A stretch of 64,000 nt of DNA, taken from the NCBI RefSeq assembly GCF_025336525.1, contig NZ_JAOCZP010000003.1, forward strand, positions 558,001-622,000, in the 5' to 3' direction. The position numbers and the translations under genes are program-made. Positions 46,273-55,093 of this stretch are shown in pieces. The first letter of the stretch is position 1; each line of letters opens with the position of its first letter. Origin of the DNA: Chelativorans salis. Its GTDB lineage: Bacteria > Pseudomonadota > Alphaproteobacteria > Rhizobiales > Rhizobiaceae. The notes beneath the pieces were generated by a model, which was given only the letters and a program-made list of their open reading frames with translations, did not search any database and had not been told where the DNA came from.

Positions 46273-47019
46273 ATGACGGAACCTCTGGACCTTTCAGGCC
46301 GCATCGCGCTCGTCACCGGCGCCTCGCGCGGCATCGGCTATTTCCTTGCCAAGGAGCTGGCGGCGGCGGGAGCCCACGTGCTTGCCGTGGCGCGCACGGT
46401 GGGCGGGCTTGAAGAGCTGGACGACGAAATCAAGGCCGGCGGCGGCGAGGCGACGTTGGTGCCGCTGGACCTGACCGACATGGCCGGCATCGACCGCCTG
46501 GGCGGCGCCATCCACGAGCGCTGGGGCAAGCTCGATGTCTTGGTGGCCAATGCCGGCATCCTCGGCACCATCTCGCCCATCGGCCACGTGGAGGCGAAGA
46601 CCTTCGAGAAGGTGATGACTATCAACGTCACATCCACCTGGCGGCTGATACGCTCGGTCGACCCGCTGCTCAGGGCTTCGGACGCAGGCCGCGCCATTGT
46701 CATGTCGTCGGGTGCCGCGCATGTGGCGCGCGCCTTCTGGGCGCCCTATGCGGCTTCCAAGGCGGCTGTCGAGGTGCTGGTGCGCTCCTGGGCGGACGAG
46801 ACCAAAAACATGCCGCTCAGGGTCAACTCGGTCAGCCCCGGGGCCACGCGCACGGCGATGCGGGCGCAGGCGATGCCCGGCGAGGATCCCCAGACCCTGC
46901 CGCATCCCTCGGAAGTGGCGGCGAAAGTCCTGCCTCTGGCAAGCTCGGAACTGACGGAGACTGGGCTTGTCTTCGACGTCCGAAGGGACCGCTTCTTGCA
47001 CTACCGGGTGCCGGAATAG
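46273..47019 (+). CDS. SDR-family NAD(P)-dependent oxidoreductase
   Basis: A 248-residue classical SDR: TGASRGIGYFLA (about 15-26), NAGI, the Ser of VMSSGAAH, and the Tyr-Lys of YAASKAAVEVL, then VNSVSPGATRTAM. It lies 42 bp after purF on the same strand, an arrangement often kept in alphaproteobacteria. The substrate is unknown. Confidence 0.92.
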   Translation: MTEPLDLSGRIALVTGASRGIGYFLAKELAAAGAHVLAVARTVGGLEELDDEIKAGGGEATLVPLDLTDMAGIDRLGGAIHERWGKLDVLVANAGILGTISPIGHVEAKTFEKVMTINVTSTWRLIRSVDPLLRASDAGRAIVMSSGAAHVARAFWAPYAASKAAVEVLVRSWADETKNMPLRVNSVSPGATRTAMRAQAMPGEDPQTLPHPSEVAAKVLPLASSELTETGLVFDVRRDRFLHYRVPE

Positions 47020-47171
47020 CGCTCTTCTTCTAAAACACGATTGACCTCACCCGGTCTTGCGTTACCCTCGCGTGTAGCGGCCGTCAGAAGCCGCGCAGGG
47101 AGAGAGCACCGTCAGCCATTGTTGCGGTGAATCAAGTTGTGCTCCAACTCATTGTTTATGTGAAAATTTGA

Positions 47172-47270
47172 GCAATTCCGGAAAAAGCGGGGACCGGTTG
47201 TCCATCCGGAATTGCGACAAGATAAGGGACTGGATCCGGTCATCGATTCGGTGAAACGATGATACGATCT
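47172..47270. repeat. Rhizobiales-type intergenic palindrome
   Basis: GCAATTCCGGA (47172-47182) is the exact inverse of TCCGGAATTGC (47215-47225), separated by 32 bp. A second imperfect pair, ATCGATTC (47252) and GAAACGAT (47263), follows. The unit resembles dispersed repeats in Rhizobium-type genomes (from memory, not searched). It sits in the 295-bp leader of the PlsC-like gene. Confidence 0.6.
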
Positions 47271-47314
47271 GGACCGATTGCGGAGACCGGCCTGCGGCTC
47301 GGAGGTGCGGAAGA

Positions 47315-48034
47315 ATGACGATAGTCATTGCGCTTATCATAGCGATCCTGGCTTTGTGGCTTGTCGCCGCGATCTACTGCCGAATACGGCTGGGATTGAG
47401 CCTGCACCAAGCGATGCTCTATGCGCCGCTGAAGTTTTTCTTCCGCATCGGCGACGGCGCCATCGTCACGGCTCACGCGGCGGAGCCGCCCGTCATCTAT
47501 GCGGTGTGGCACCGGTCTCGCCTGGAGCCGGCATTGATGCTGGCGATCTTGCCGAACGACACGCTGCATATCCTGGATGAGGCCTCGGCGAACGCCTGGT
47601 GGCTCGATCCCTGGCGCGCACTGGCACGTACCATCGCCTTCAACGCCCGGCACATCTTCGTCAGTCGGCGGCTGGTGCGCCGCCTTAGGGGCAAGGGGCG
47701 GCTCGCCGTCTACCTTCCGGACAACGAGGCGCCGGACGCCAAGGCCTTCCGTCTCTTCCGGGCGATCGCCCGCATCGCCGCGGCGGCGGAGGCGCGCGTG
47801 GTGCCGATCCATGTGGAAGGCTCCGTGCGGTCGTTCTTCTCACTGGCGCCGGACGGTGGGCGGCAGCTTCTGCCGCGCCTGACCGTGGCCACACTGGCGC
47901 CCCTGACCATTGCCGAAATGGTGGCGCTCGCCGATACCGAAGGAAAGCCGATGGCCGCCAATGCGCTGTTCGACCGCATGCTGGCGGTTCGCCGCGCAGC
48001 GCCCGAGACGACGAAGGATCCCGAGTTGGCCTGA
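47315..48034 (+). CDS. Lysophospholipid acyltransferase-like (PlsC-type) membrane protein
   Basis: A 239-residue protein with one N-terminal transmembrane helix (4-20). PlsC-type blocks are: HRSRLE (H66 to E71) at the place of the usual HX4D, YLPDNEAPDAK at the FPEGTR-like position, and VPIHVEGS at block IV. The replacement of Asp by Glu in the catalytic box is unusual. It may be a distinct lysophospholipid acyltransferase or a divergent member. It lies next to the phosphatidylethanolamine synthesis genes pssA and psd, but on the opposite strand, converging at 13 bp. The ATG follows GGAGGTGCGGAAG. Confidence 0.7.
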   Translation: MTIVIALIIAILALWLVAAIYCRIRLGLSLHQAMLYAPLKFFFRIGDGAIVTAHAAEPPVIYAVWHRSRLEPALMLAILPNDTLHILDEASANAWWLDPWRALARTIAFNARHIFVSRRLVRRLRGKGRLAVYLPDNEAPDAKAFRLFRAIARIAAAAEARVVPIHVEGSVRSFFSLAPDGGRQLLPRLTVATLAPLTIAEMVALADTEGKPMAANALFDRMLAVRRAAPETTKDPELA

Positions 48035-48047
48035 GGCCGCCGGTGGC

Positions 48048-48860
48048 TCAGTCCCCGGCGTCCTTCGCCGCCGCTTCCTCGCGCTCCGCACGGCGCGAAT
48101 AGGCGCGCACGCTGAAGGCAAGGAAGACGAGATAGGCAATGGCAGAGGCCGCCATGGTCTGCCAGGTGTAGCTGGCCAGAAGCAGCGCGTAGAAGACGAC
48201 GACGAGCATCAGCGGCATCACCAGCTCGCGGCGAACGCGGCTGCCGGAGCTTTTGCCGGAATAGACCGGCAGGCGGCTGATCAGGAGAACCGCGATGGCC
48301 AGCGTATAGGCCGAGGCCGCCAACGCCACCGGGCGGTCCGGCACCACGCCGAGAAACCCGACATAGACCGGCAGCATGACGAGTGCGGCACCCGCCGGCG
48401 CCGGCACGCCGACGAAGTAGTCTGCCTGCCAGGCCGGGCGGTCCGCATCGTCCAGCATGACGTTGAAGCGGGCAAGACGCAGCGCACAGGCAATGGCGAA
48501 GAGAAGCGCGGCGATCCAGCCGATGGCCCCTGCCCTGTCGAGCATGTAGGCGTAAAGCACAAGTGCGGGGGCGACGCCGAAATTGACGATGTCGGCAAGC
48601 GAATCCATCTGCGCGCCGAATTTCGAGGAGGCCTTGAGCATGCGCGCCACCCGTCCGTCCACGGCGTCGAGGAAGGCGGCGACAAGCACCATGATGACCG
48701 CCGTCTCCACCCGCCCCTCGAAGGCAAGGCGAATACCGGAAAGCCCGGCGCAGATGGCCAGCACCGTAATGAGGTTCGGCACGATGAGGCGCAGCGGGAT
48801 TTCGCGGATGCGCGGTCCGCCGCCGCCGTGCGGCTCGAAAGGTGGAAACGGCCCGGCCAT
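48048..48860 (-). CDS. pssA: CDP-diacylglycerol--serine O-phosphatidyltransferase
   Basis: A 270-residue membrane enzyme making phosphatidylserine. The CDP-alcohol signature is DAVDGRVARM, followed by KFGAQMDSLAD. Multiple hydrophobic helices follow. The alphaproteobacterial form begins REIPLRLIVPNLITVLAICAGLSGIR. Its ATG shares one base with the psd stop (TGATG), so psd and pssA are translated as a pair. Confidence 0.95.
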   Translation of the reverse strand: MAGPFPPFEPHGGGGPRIREIPLRLIVPNLITVLAICAGLSGIRLAFEGRVETAVIMVLVAAFLDAVDGRVARMLKASSKFGAQMDSLADIVNFGVAPALVLYAYMLDRAGAIGWIAALLFAIACALRLARFNVMLDDADRPAWQADYFVGVPAPAGAALVMLPVYVGFLGVVPDRPVALAASAYTLAIAVLLISRLPVYSGKSSGSRVRRELVMPLMLVVVFYALLLASYTWQTMAASAIAYLVFLAFSVRAYSRRAEREEAAAKDAGD

Positions 48861-49558
48861 CAGGACACCCGCACGAGCGGCGGTGCTTCCTCGCTGCCGA
48901 ACTCGGCGATGACCGTCTCGCCGCCGGTCGCAATCTGGCCGACGGCAACGCGCGGCCGGGCTCCTTCCGGCAGGTAGACGTCGACGCGCGAGCCGAAGCG
49001 GATGAGGCCGAAACGCTCGCCGACGGCAATCTCACCCGGCGCCTCGGCCCAGCAAAGGATGCGACGGGCGACGAGGCCGGCAATCTGCACCACGGGAATA
49101 GGCCCGTGAGGGCTTTCGATGATGAGGCTGTTGCGCTCGTTCTCACTACTGGCCTTGTCGAGGTCGGCGTTGAGGAAGCGGCCGGGCCGATGCTCGATCA
49201 GCGAAACGCGCCCGCGCACGGGCGCGCGGTTGATGTGGCAGGCGAAGACGTTCATGAAAACCGAGATGCGCAACATCTCTTTGGAGCCCAGGCCGAGCTC
49301 TGGCGGCGGCACGGCCGGGCCGACGGAGGATACCGAACCGTCGGCCGGCGCGATGACCAGCCTGTCGTCGACCGGCGTGACGCGCGGCGGATCGCGGAAG
49401 AAAAAGGCGCACCAGGCCGTCAGCAGCATGCCGATCCAGAACAGCGGCTCCCAGATGAGGCCGAGGACGAGGGAGGCGACTGCGAACCCGGCGATGAAGG
49501 GATAGCCCTCACGGTGGATGGGCACGAATGTCTTTCGGATCGTGTCGACTAAGCTCAT
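48860..49558 (-). CDS. psd: Phosphatidylserine decarboxylase (archaeal/short type)
   Basis: A 232-residue membrane-anchored proenzyme that makes phosphatidylethanolamine. Two hydrophobic helices (about 22-50) precede the catalytic part ([18 protein letters not shown]). The self-cleavage site is the serine in [11 protein letters not shown], which becomes the pyruvoyl group. The short PSD-A class is normal in Rhizobiales. It is the first gene of the psd-pssA operon. Confidence 0.95.
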   Translation of the reverse strand: MSLVDTIRKTFVPIHREGYPFIAGFAVASLVLGLIWEPLFWIGMLLTAWCAFFFRDPPRVTPVDDRLVIAPADGSVSSVGPAVPPPELGLGSKEMLRISVFMNVFACHINRAPVRGRVSLIEHRPGRFLNADLDKASSENERNSLIIESPHGPIPVVQIAGLVARRILCWAEAPGEIAVGERFGLIRFGSRVDVYLPEGARPRVAVGQIATGGETVIAEFGSEEAPPLVRVS

Positions 49559-49762
49559 CGGTTCTCCGCGCCCCGGTGGATATCAGGTGCGGATTTCCTA
49601 TCGGAAAGAGCGCCGCGCTGCAACGCGGGTGGCACAGCTATGCCCTTGCTTCCGGTATGGGTGGAGCGCAGAAGTCCAACGGGAAGACACCGATGGCTGC
49701 CTTGCGGAAAGCGGATCGCCTCCGTAGCTTCCTGCGGTCGTTCCGACATATCTGTTTTGACC

Positions 49763-50194
49763 ATGGCACCAAGAATATCGTCAAGAATTGCAAGCTTCGT
49801 TGATGCGCTGCCATTGGAACCCGGTTTTCGGGTTCTCGAAGTGGGTTGCGGGCCAGGCGTTGCCGCTCGCGAGATTTCGCGACGTATCGGCAGCGGCACA
49901 GTCGTTGCGATAGATCGTTCGGCCAAAGCGATCAGGATCGCAACTGACGGATCAAAGCCTGAGATCGCAACCGGTCGGCTGCGTTTCCAGCACGTCGCAA
50001 TCGAGGATTTCGAGTTGCGATCCGGGGAGGAGCCATTCGACATCGCCTTCGCCATGCGGGTCGGAGCTCTTGACGGGCGTCACCCGGAGTTGAGGAAATG
50101 TGCGATGAACCGCCTGAAAGCGGCTCTAAAACCGGAAGGTCTATTGTTCATTGACAGCGACATTCCCGTTCGAGGTAGTGAAATAGATGACTAA
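49763..50194 (+). CDS. Class I SAM-dependent methyltransferase, small
   Basis: A 143-residue methyltransferase with the SAM-binding motif VLEVGCGPGVAAREI (about 24-38) and VVAIDRSAKAIRIA (motif II). The C-terminus is short, giving a minimal Rossmann fold. The substrate is unknown. ATG 49763 opens MAPRISSRIASFVDAL. An upstream open frame lacks a ribosome site. The segment looks less GC-rich than its neighbours and is flanked by psd and the ABC exporter on the other strand. Confidence 0.72.
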   Translation: MAPRISSRIASFVDALPLEPGFRVLEVGCGPGVAAREISRRIGSGTVVAIDRSAKAIRIATDGSKPEIATGRLRFQHVAIEDFELRSGEEPFDIAFAMRVGALDGRHPELRKCAMNRLKAALKPEGLLFIDSDIPVRGSEIDD

Positions 50195-50277
50195 GATCGA
50201 GACCTGAGCCGATCGTACCATTGCCGAGGGACGGCAACGGGCCGCAAGCAGAATTCGAGCCGAAGCCCCATCCGCTC

Positions 50278-52158
50278 CTAATAACTCGGCACCTTCCGCA
50301 CCACCACGCCCATCTCGTCCGTCTCGCGGGCGAGCCGCAGGCGCTCTTCCGCCTCGCTCGCCTCGCGCTGGCGATCCCACATGTCGGCATAAAGGCCGCG
50401 GGCGGCGATGAGTGCGTGATGGGTGCCGCGCTCGGCGATGCGGCCGTCCTTCAGGACGATGATCTCGTCGGCGGCAATGACGGTGGAAAGCCGGTGGGCG
50501 ATGACCAGCGTCGTGCGGCCGCGGCTGACCATGTCGAGGGCGGCCTGAATCTCCTGTTCGGTATGGGTGTCGAGCGCAGAAGTCGCCTCGTCGAGGATGA
50601 GGATCGGAGGCGCTTTGAGGATGGTGCGGGCGATGGCCACACGCTGCTTCTCTCCGCCGGAGAGCTTCAGCCCGCGCTCGCCGACCATGGTGTCGTAGCC
50701 GGCGGGCAGGCCGTCGATGAAATCGGCGATCTGCGCCAGTTCTGCGGCCCGGCGCACCTCCTCCTCCGATGCATCAGGCCGGCCGTAGCGGATGTTGTAG
50801 GCAATCGTATCGTTGAAGAGCACCGTGTCCTGCGGCACCATGCCGATCGCTGCCCGCAGGCTTTCCTGCGTGACGTCGCGCACGTCCTGGCCGTCGATCA
50901 GGACGGCGCCCTCCTGAATGTCGTAGAAGCGGAAGATGAGGCGCGAGATGGTTGATTTGCCGGCGCCCGAGGGGCCGACCACCGCCACCGTCCTGCCGGC
51001 GGGAATGTCGAAGCTGATGCCCTTGAGGATCGGCCGATCCCCATCATAGGCGAAGGCGACATCGTCGAAGCGCACATGGCCCTTATCGACCTTGAGCGGC
51101 GCCGCACCCGGCCGATCCTGCACCTCCGCGGGAACATCGAGCAGATCGAACATCTGCTCGATGTCGGTAAGGGCCTGGCGGATTTCGCGGTAGATGAAGC
51201 CGATGAAGTTGAGCGGAATCGATAGCTGCATCAGCATCGTGTTGATGAAGACGAAGTCGCCCACCGTCTGCGTGCCGCGCATCACTTCCCACGCCGACAG
51301 CCCCATGGCAGTGGCCATGCCGAGGCCGAAGATGACGCCCTGACCGAAATTCAGCCAGCCGAGCGAGGTCCAGGTCTTGGTGGCCGCCTCCTCGTAGCGC
51401 CCCATGGAGCGGTCGAAGCGGCTGGCCTCCATCGCCTCGTTGTTGAAGTATTTCACCGTCTCGAAATTGAGCAGCGAGTCGATCGCCTTGGTGTTGGCGT
51501 CGGTGTCGGAATCGTTCATCTCCCGGCGGATGGTGATGCGCCAGTCGCTCGCCCGCACCGTGAACCACGTATAGAGGCACACGGTGACGGCGATGATGGC
51601 GACATAGGCCCAGCCATAGGCGACGGCGAAGATGACGGCCGAAAGGGCGAACTCCAGGATTGTGGGGACCGTGTTCAGGATTGTGAAGCGGACGATGGTA
51701 TCGATGCCCTTGGTGCCGCGCTCGATGATGCGCGACAGGCCTCCCGTACGCCGCTCCAGATGGAAGCGCAAAGACAGCGCGTGCATGTGCACGAAGGTGC
51801 GGTAGGCGAGCTGGCGTACGGCATGCTGGCCGACGCGGGCGAACAGCGCATCGCGAAGCTGGTTGAAGCCGAGCTGGACGACGCGCACCAGATTGTAGGC
51901 GACCACCAGCATCAGGGGACCGGCCAGGACGGCCGGCAGATAAGCGGGCGCCGTCCCCTCGCCCGAAAGCTCGTCGGTCGCCCATTTGTAGAAATAGGGA
52001 ACGAGAACGAGGATCACCTTCGCCAGGACAAGGAAGACAGTTGCCACCACCACGCGAAACTTGAGATCCTGCCGGTCGGACGGCCACATGTACGGCCACA
52101 GGTTCACCAGCGTGCGGAGCGTGGTGCCGGATTCGGCGGAGACGGTTTTTTGGGCCAA
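50278..52158 (-). CDS. Atm1/HMT-type ABC exporter (fused permease and ATPase)
   Basis: A 626-residue half-transporter: six transmembrane helices (about 35-330) with the Atm1/ABCB7-type motif LLNFETVKYFNNE, then an ATPase with Walker [10 protein letters not shown], signature LSGGEKQRVAIA and Walker B ILILDEATSALD. Bacterial Atm1 relatives export glutathione-bound species including metals. It starts at TTG 52158, with GAGG 9 nt upstream, 11 bp after the ArsR-type repressor gene, so both are one transcript. The position suggests metal(loid)- or thiol-responsive export (inference). Confidence 0.92.
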   Translation of the reverse strand: MAQKTVSAESGTTLRTLVNLWPYMWPSDRQDLKFRVVVATVFLVLAKVILVLVPYFYKWATDELSGEGTAPAYLPAVLAGPLMLVVAYNLVRVVQLGFNQLRDALFARVGQHAVRQLAYRTFVHMHALSLRFHLERRTGGLSRIIERGTKGIDTIVRFTILNTVPTILEFALSAVIFAVAYGWAYVAIIAVTVCLYTWFTVRASDWRITIRREMNDSDTDANTKAIDSLLNFETVKYFNNEAMEASRFDRSMGRYEEAATKTWTSLGWLNFGQGVIFGLGMATAMGLSAWEVMRGTQTVGDFVFINTMLMQLSIPLNFIGFIYREIRQALTDIEQMFDLLDVPAEVQDRPGAAPLKVDKGHVRFDDVAFAYDGDRPILKGISFDIPAGRTVAVVGPSGAGKSTISRLIFRFYDIQEGAVLIDGQDVRDVTQESLRAAIGMVPQDTVLFNDTIAYNIRYGRPDASEEEVRRAAELAQIADFIDGLPAGYDTMVGERGLKLSGGEKQRVAIARTILKAPPILILDEATSALDTHTEQEIQAALDMVSRGRTTLVIAHRLSTVIAADEIIVLKDGRIAERGTHHALIAARGLYADMWDRQREASEAEERLRLARETDEMGVVVRKVPSY

Positions 52159-52169
52159 TGCGTGCTGCC

Positions 52170-52532
52170 TCAGATTTCCCTGCCGTTCTCGTCCGCCCGC
52201 GCGGCGCAGGCATTGAGAAGGCCGCCCACCGCCCCGGAAAGCGCCAACAGCGCCTCCCTGTCCACCGCATAGCGCGAGCGCTGTCCCTGCGGGCTCATGC
52301 GCACCAGCCCCGCCTCAAGAAGGATCTTCAGGTGCTGTGAGACGGTGGACTGGGCAAGCTGCAGCCGGCAGACGACGTCCTTGCAGCAGCAGTAGTCGAC
52401 GCCAGAGAGATAGCGCAGGATCTCGATGCGCGCGGGATGCGCCAAGGCGAAAAGGCCACGGGAAAGCACGTCAGGTGCGCAACAGCCGGAAGCGGGCGCG
52501 GACGGTTCGGAGATGTTTGCCAAGCTATTCAT
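52170..52532 (-). CDS. ArsR-family transcriptional repressor, Cys-rich
   Basis: A 120-residue winged-helix protein. The HTH core is RLQLAQSTVSQHLKILLEAGLV (first 20 residues shown in LAQSTVSQHLKILLEAGL). Cysteines are at 17-18 (GCC), 48-50 (YCCC) and 55 (VVC). An N-terminal Cys pair plus C55 resembles the arsenite site described for Corynebacterium glutamicum ArsR, so a thiol metal(loid) sensor is plausible. It precedes the Atm1-type exporter by 11 bp. An 8-bp inverted repeat overlaps its start codon, consistent with autorepression. Confidence 0.9.
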   Translation of the reverse strand: MNSLANISEPSAPASGCCAPDVLSRGLFALAHPARIEILRYLSGVDYCCCKDVVCRLQLAQSTVSQHLKILLEAGLVRMSPQGQRSRYAVDREALLALSGAVGGLLNACAARADENGREI

Positions 52533-52556
52533 CGTTAATCGTCGATATACGATGAA
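52528..52556 (-). promoter_or_regulatory. Candidate ArsR operator
   Basis: TTCATCGT (52528-52535) and ACGATGAA (52549-52556) are perfectly inverse with a 13-bp centre that contains a further ATCGT/ACGAT half-palindrome (52538-52553). It overlaps the arsR start codon, so binding would block both transcription and initiation. Confidence 0.6.
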
Positions 52557-52630
52557 CAAGTCAGTTGCAAACGGAAAGAGGTTTTCGCTGTCGGCGGGCT
52601 GCTGCCCAGCCGCTCCACGCTCCCGTAAGC

Positions 52631-54340
52631 CTATCCCTCCTCGTCCCGGGCCTCCTCCGGCGGGACGGCCTGTTCGCCGATGGCGCCGAGGTCGGCTTCT
52701 TCGCCTTGCTCGGTCTTCTCCGGCAGGGCGAAGATCTGTCCCGGCCAGATGCGGTCGGGATCGCGGATCTGGTCCTGGTTGGCGAGGTAGATGGTGGTAT
52801 AGCGGATGCCATGCCCATAGACGCGGCGGGAGATGTGCCACAGCGTGTCGCCGCGGCGGATGATGACGGCGCCATCGACGGGCTCGAGCGGCGGCGCCAT
52901 CTCGGCGGTCTCGCCGACGCTAGGCGCCACATCCTGCCCACTCTCCCCGGCTTCGGCCGTCCGCCGATCGCCGTTCTCGGCAGCCTCCCGTCGATTGCCG
53001 TTCACGGCAGCGTCGGCGCTGTCGTCAGCCGTTCCGGTGCCCGGCATTTCGGCCTTTGCGTCCGTCCGTATCCTCCTGTTCGGATCGGGCGCCACGGCGG
53101 CGATCTGCTCCCCTTCCTGCCGCTGGAAAGGAACGGCGGCACGGGCGATCACGCTGGCATCGTCGTCGCCGAGAACGTCGGCGCGCACGATATAGTCGCC
53201 CACCGGCAGATCGCGTTCCGTCTCGACAAGGAAGCTGCCGTCCGGATTGACGGTCGTTTGGCCGAGCAACACGTCGTTGACATAGACGCGCACATGGCGG
53301 CCAGGTTCGGCCGTGCCGGCCACGAACACCTGCCGCCCATCAATCTCAACTGCCTCTATGAAGGCCGAAACGCCTGTGTCGGCCGGCGCCTCCTGCTCGG
53401 AACCGTCGGCCTCGGCCGCCTGCGCGTCCTGCCCCTCCTGCGCGGGTGCCTCAGCAGCCCGTGCCGGCGCGTCCTGCCCTTCCCCCGCAGACCCAGCCGT
53501 GCCGGCCGCCTCATCCGACTGGGCCTCCGCTATCGGGCCGACACGCTCTTCGGCGGGAGTTGTCTCGCCGGGCCGATCGTCGGTCGCATCCGACGACCGC
53601 TCCGCCATCTCTCCGGTTTGGCCGGCATCCTCATCGCCGTCAGGCGCCGTGGCCTGTTCCCCGGAAGGTGCCTGCGCCTCGGCCGGTTCGCCCTCCGCTT
53701 CGGCGCTTTGCGCGGCCTCGGGGACATCGCCCGCCGGCGCCTCGCCCTCAGGTCTCGTGATCAGACGGCTCGGCTGGCCCGGCTGCTGCACCAGGGCGAC
53801 AACCTGGCCGCTGCCGGCGGACGGGATCGACACGACGGCCGTCTCCTCGGAGGTGGCGGCTACGTTGTCGGAAGAAGTGGAGCGCAGCACGATGTTATGC
53901 TCTCCCGGCGTCAGCGCCTGATCGAGCACGGCGGCAAAATCACCCGATGGCCCGGCTTTGGTCGTGGCCAGAAGCATGGAGCCGCTCAGGACTTCCACCT
54001 CGGCGCCGGGAGCGGCCCCGCCCGCGACGACCATAGAGCCGTCAGGCTCGACGCGCAGAACGTCGAAGGAAGGAACCACCACCTCCTCCTCCGGCCGCGC
54101 TTCGGCGTCGTCCTTCGACGCTCCCTCCGCTTCTTCGGGTGCTCCTGCACCGGCGGAGGTACCCTCGTCACGCCGCGTCGATGAAGCCCCGGCGCCAGCA
54201 TCTCCGGCGTCGAGCGCGGCCGTCTTTTCACCGGCGCCTTGCGCCGCCGGATCGAACGCGCCGGCAAAGTAGGCGGTGCCAACGCCGAAAACGACCATTC
54301 CGGCGATAAAAAACAGCACCTTGAGCGGAGTAATCGCCAT
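52631..54340 (-). CDS. Membrane-anchored LysM protein with long acidic linker
   Basis: A 569-residue protein: one N-terminal transmembrane helix (about 8-28, VLFFIAGMVVFGVGTAYF), bacterial Ig-like modules (about 80-150 and 320-390, VFVAGTAEPGRHVRVYVNDVL), a Glu/Ala/Gln-rich low-complexity linker between them (about 165-310), and a C-terminal LysM (VIIRRGDTLWHISRRVYG, then IYLANQDQIRDPDRIWPGQI). It should bind peptidoglycan from the inner-membrane side. I chose ATG 54340. ATG 54355 or TTG 54391 are possible. It is divergent from the LOG gene. Confidence 0.82.
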   Translation of the reverse strand: MAITPLKVLFFIAGMVVFGVGTAYFAGAFDPAAQGAGEKTAALDAGDAGAGASSTRRDEGTSAGAGAPEEAEGASKDDAEARPEEEVVVPSFDVLRVEPDGSMVVAGGAAPGAEVEVLSGSMLLATTKAGPSGDFAAVLDQALTPGEHNIVLRSTSSDNVAATSEETAVVSIPSAGSGQVVALVQQPGQPSRLITRPEGEAPAGDVPEAAQSAEAEGEPAEAQAPSGEQATAPDGDEDAGQTGEMAERSSDATDDRPGETTPAEERVGPIAEAQSDEAAGTAGSAGEGQDAPARAAEAPAQEGQDAQAAEADGSEQEAPADTGVSAFIEAVEIDGRQVFVAGTAEPGRHVRVYVNDVLLGQTTVNPDGSFLVETERDLPVGDYIVRADVLGDDDASVIARAAVPFQRQEGEQIAAVAPDPNRRIRTDAKAEMPGTGTADDSADAAVNGNRREAAENGDRRTAEAGESGQDVAPSVGETAEMAPPLEPVDGAVIIRRGDTLWHISRRVYGHGIRYTTIYLANQDQIRDPDRIWPGQIFALPEKTEQGEEADLGAIGEQAVPPEEARDEEG

Positions 54341-54493
54341 CAATCCCGATCCCATGGCCCCTATTTTGAGCGGTCTATCCTGTTTTTCCAAGGCCTACAA
54401 GGAAAAGCCCGTGGCGGCCGGCCCTGCCGGGAAAACCATCTCGGAGTCGTTTCCATCTTGACCCGACTCGGCTGTGCAATCACCAATCAACGC

Positions 54494-55093
54494 ATGAGCA
54501 CGATCACATCCGTCTGCGTCTATTGCGGCTCCTCCCCCGGCCGCGACGGCAGCTTCCTCGAAGCGGGGCGCAAACTCGGCAACGATCTGGCGCGCGCCGG
54601 CTTACGGCTCGTCTACGGGGCCGGCGCCACGGGTATCATGAATGCCGTCGCCACCGGCTGTCTGGAGGAGGGCGGCGCGGTGACGGGCATCATCCCACGC
54701 TTCCTTATCAACAAGGAGGCGCCGGGGTCGTCGCTCGACAGGCTCGACGATCTCATCCTCACCGACGACATGCATCAGCGCAAGCACATTATGTTCGACC
54801 GCTCGGACGCTTTCGTGGCACTGCCCGGCGGCATCGGCACGTTGGAGGAGATCGTCGAGATCATGACGTGGGCGCAGCTCGGGCGGCACGAGAAGCCGAT
54901 CGTCTTCGCCAATTTCAGCGGCTTCTGGGGACCTATGCTCTCCCTCCTCTCGCACATGAAGGCGGAAGGCTTCATCCACTCGCAAGAGCGGGTGCGGCCG
55001 TTGGTCATCGACCGCGCCGAGGACATCGTGCCGGCGCTGACCCGCACCGGCGCCTATTCGGAAGGCGACCCGGCCATCATCGGCCGCCTCTGA
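54494..55093 (+). CDS. LOG-family protein (TIGR00730 type)
   Basis: A 199-residue Rossmann-like protein with the LOG signature PGGIGTLEEI and the CVYCGSSPG start. Relatives are cytokinin-riboside 5'-monophosphate phosphoribohydrolases or nucleotide-cleaving enzymes. Bacterial members are widespread and mostly not plant-related. The last 40 bp overlap the 3' end of the convergent rarD gene. ATG 54494 has only a weak ribosome site. Confidence 0.9.
   Translation: MSTITSVCVYCGSSPGRDGSFLEAGRKLGNDLARAGLRLVYGAGATGIMNAVATGCLEEGGAVTGIIPRFLINKEAPGSSLDRLDDLILTDDMHQRKHIMFDRSDAFVALPGGIGTLEEIVEIMTWAQLGRHEKPIVFANFSGFWGPMLSLLSHMKAEGFIHSQERVRPLVIDRAEDIVPALTRTGAYSEGDPAIIGRL

Noticed and set aside
52565-54184. 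A 539-codon plus-strand open frame opposite the LysM protein
   Set aside because: Shadow of the low-complexity linker. The minus-strand reading has a clear TM helix and LysM.
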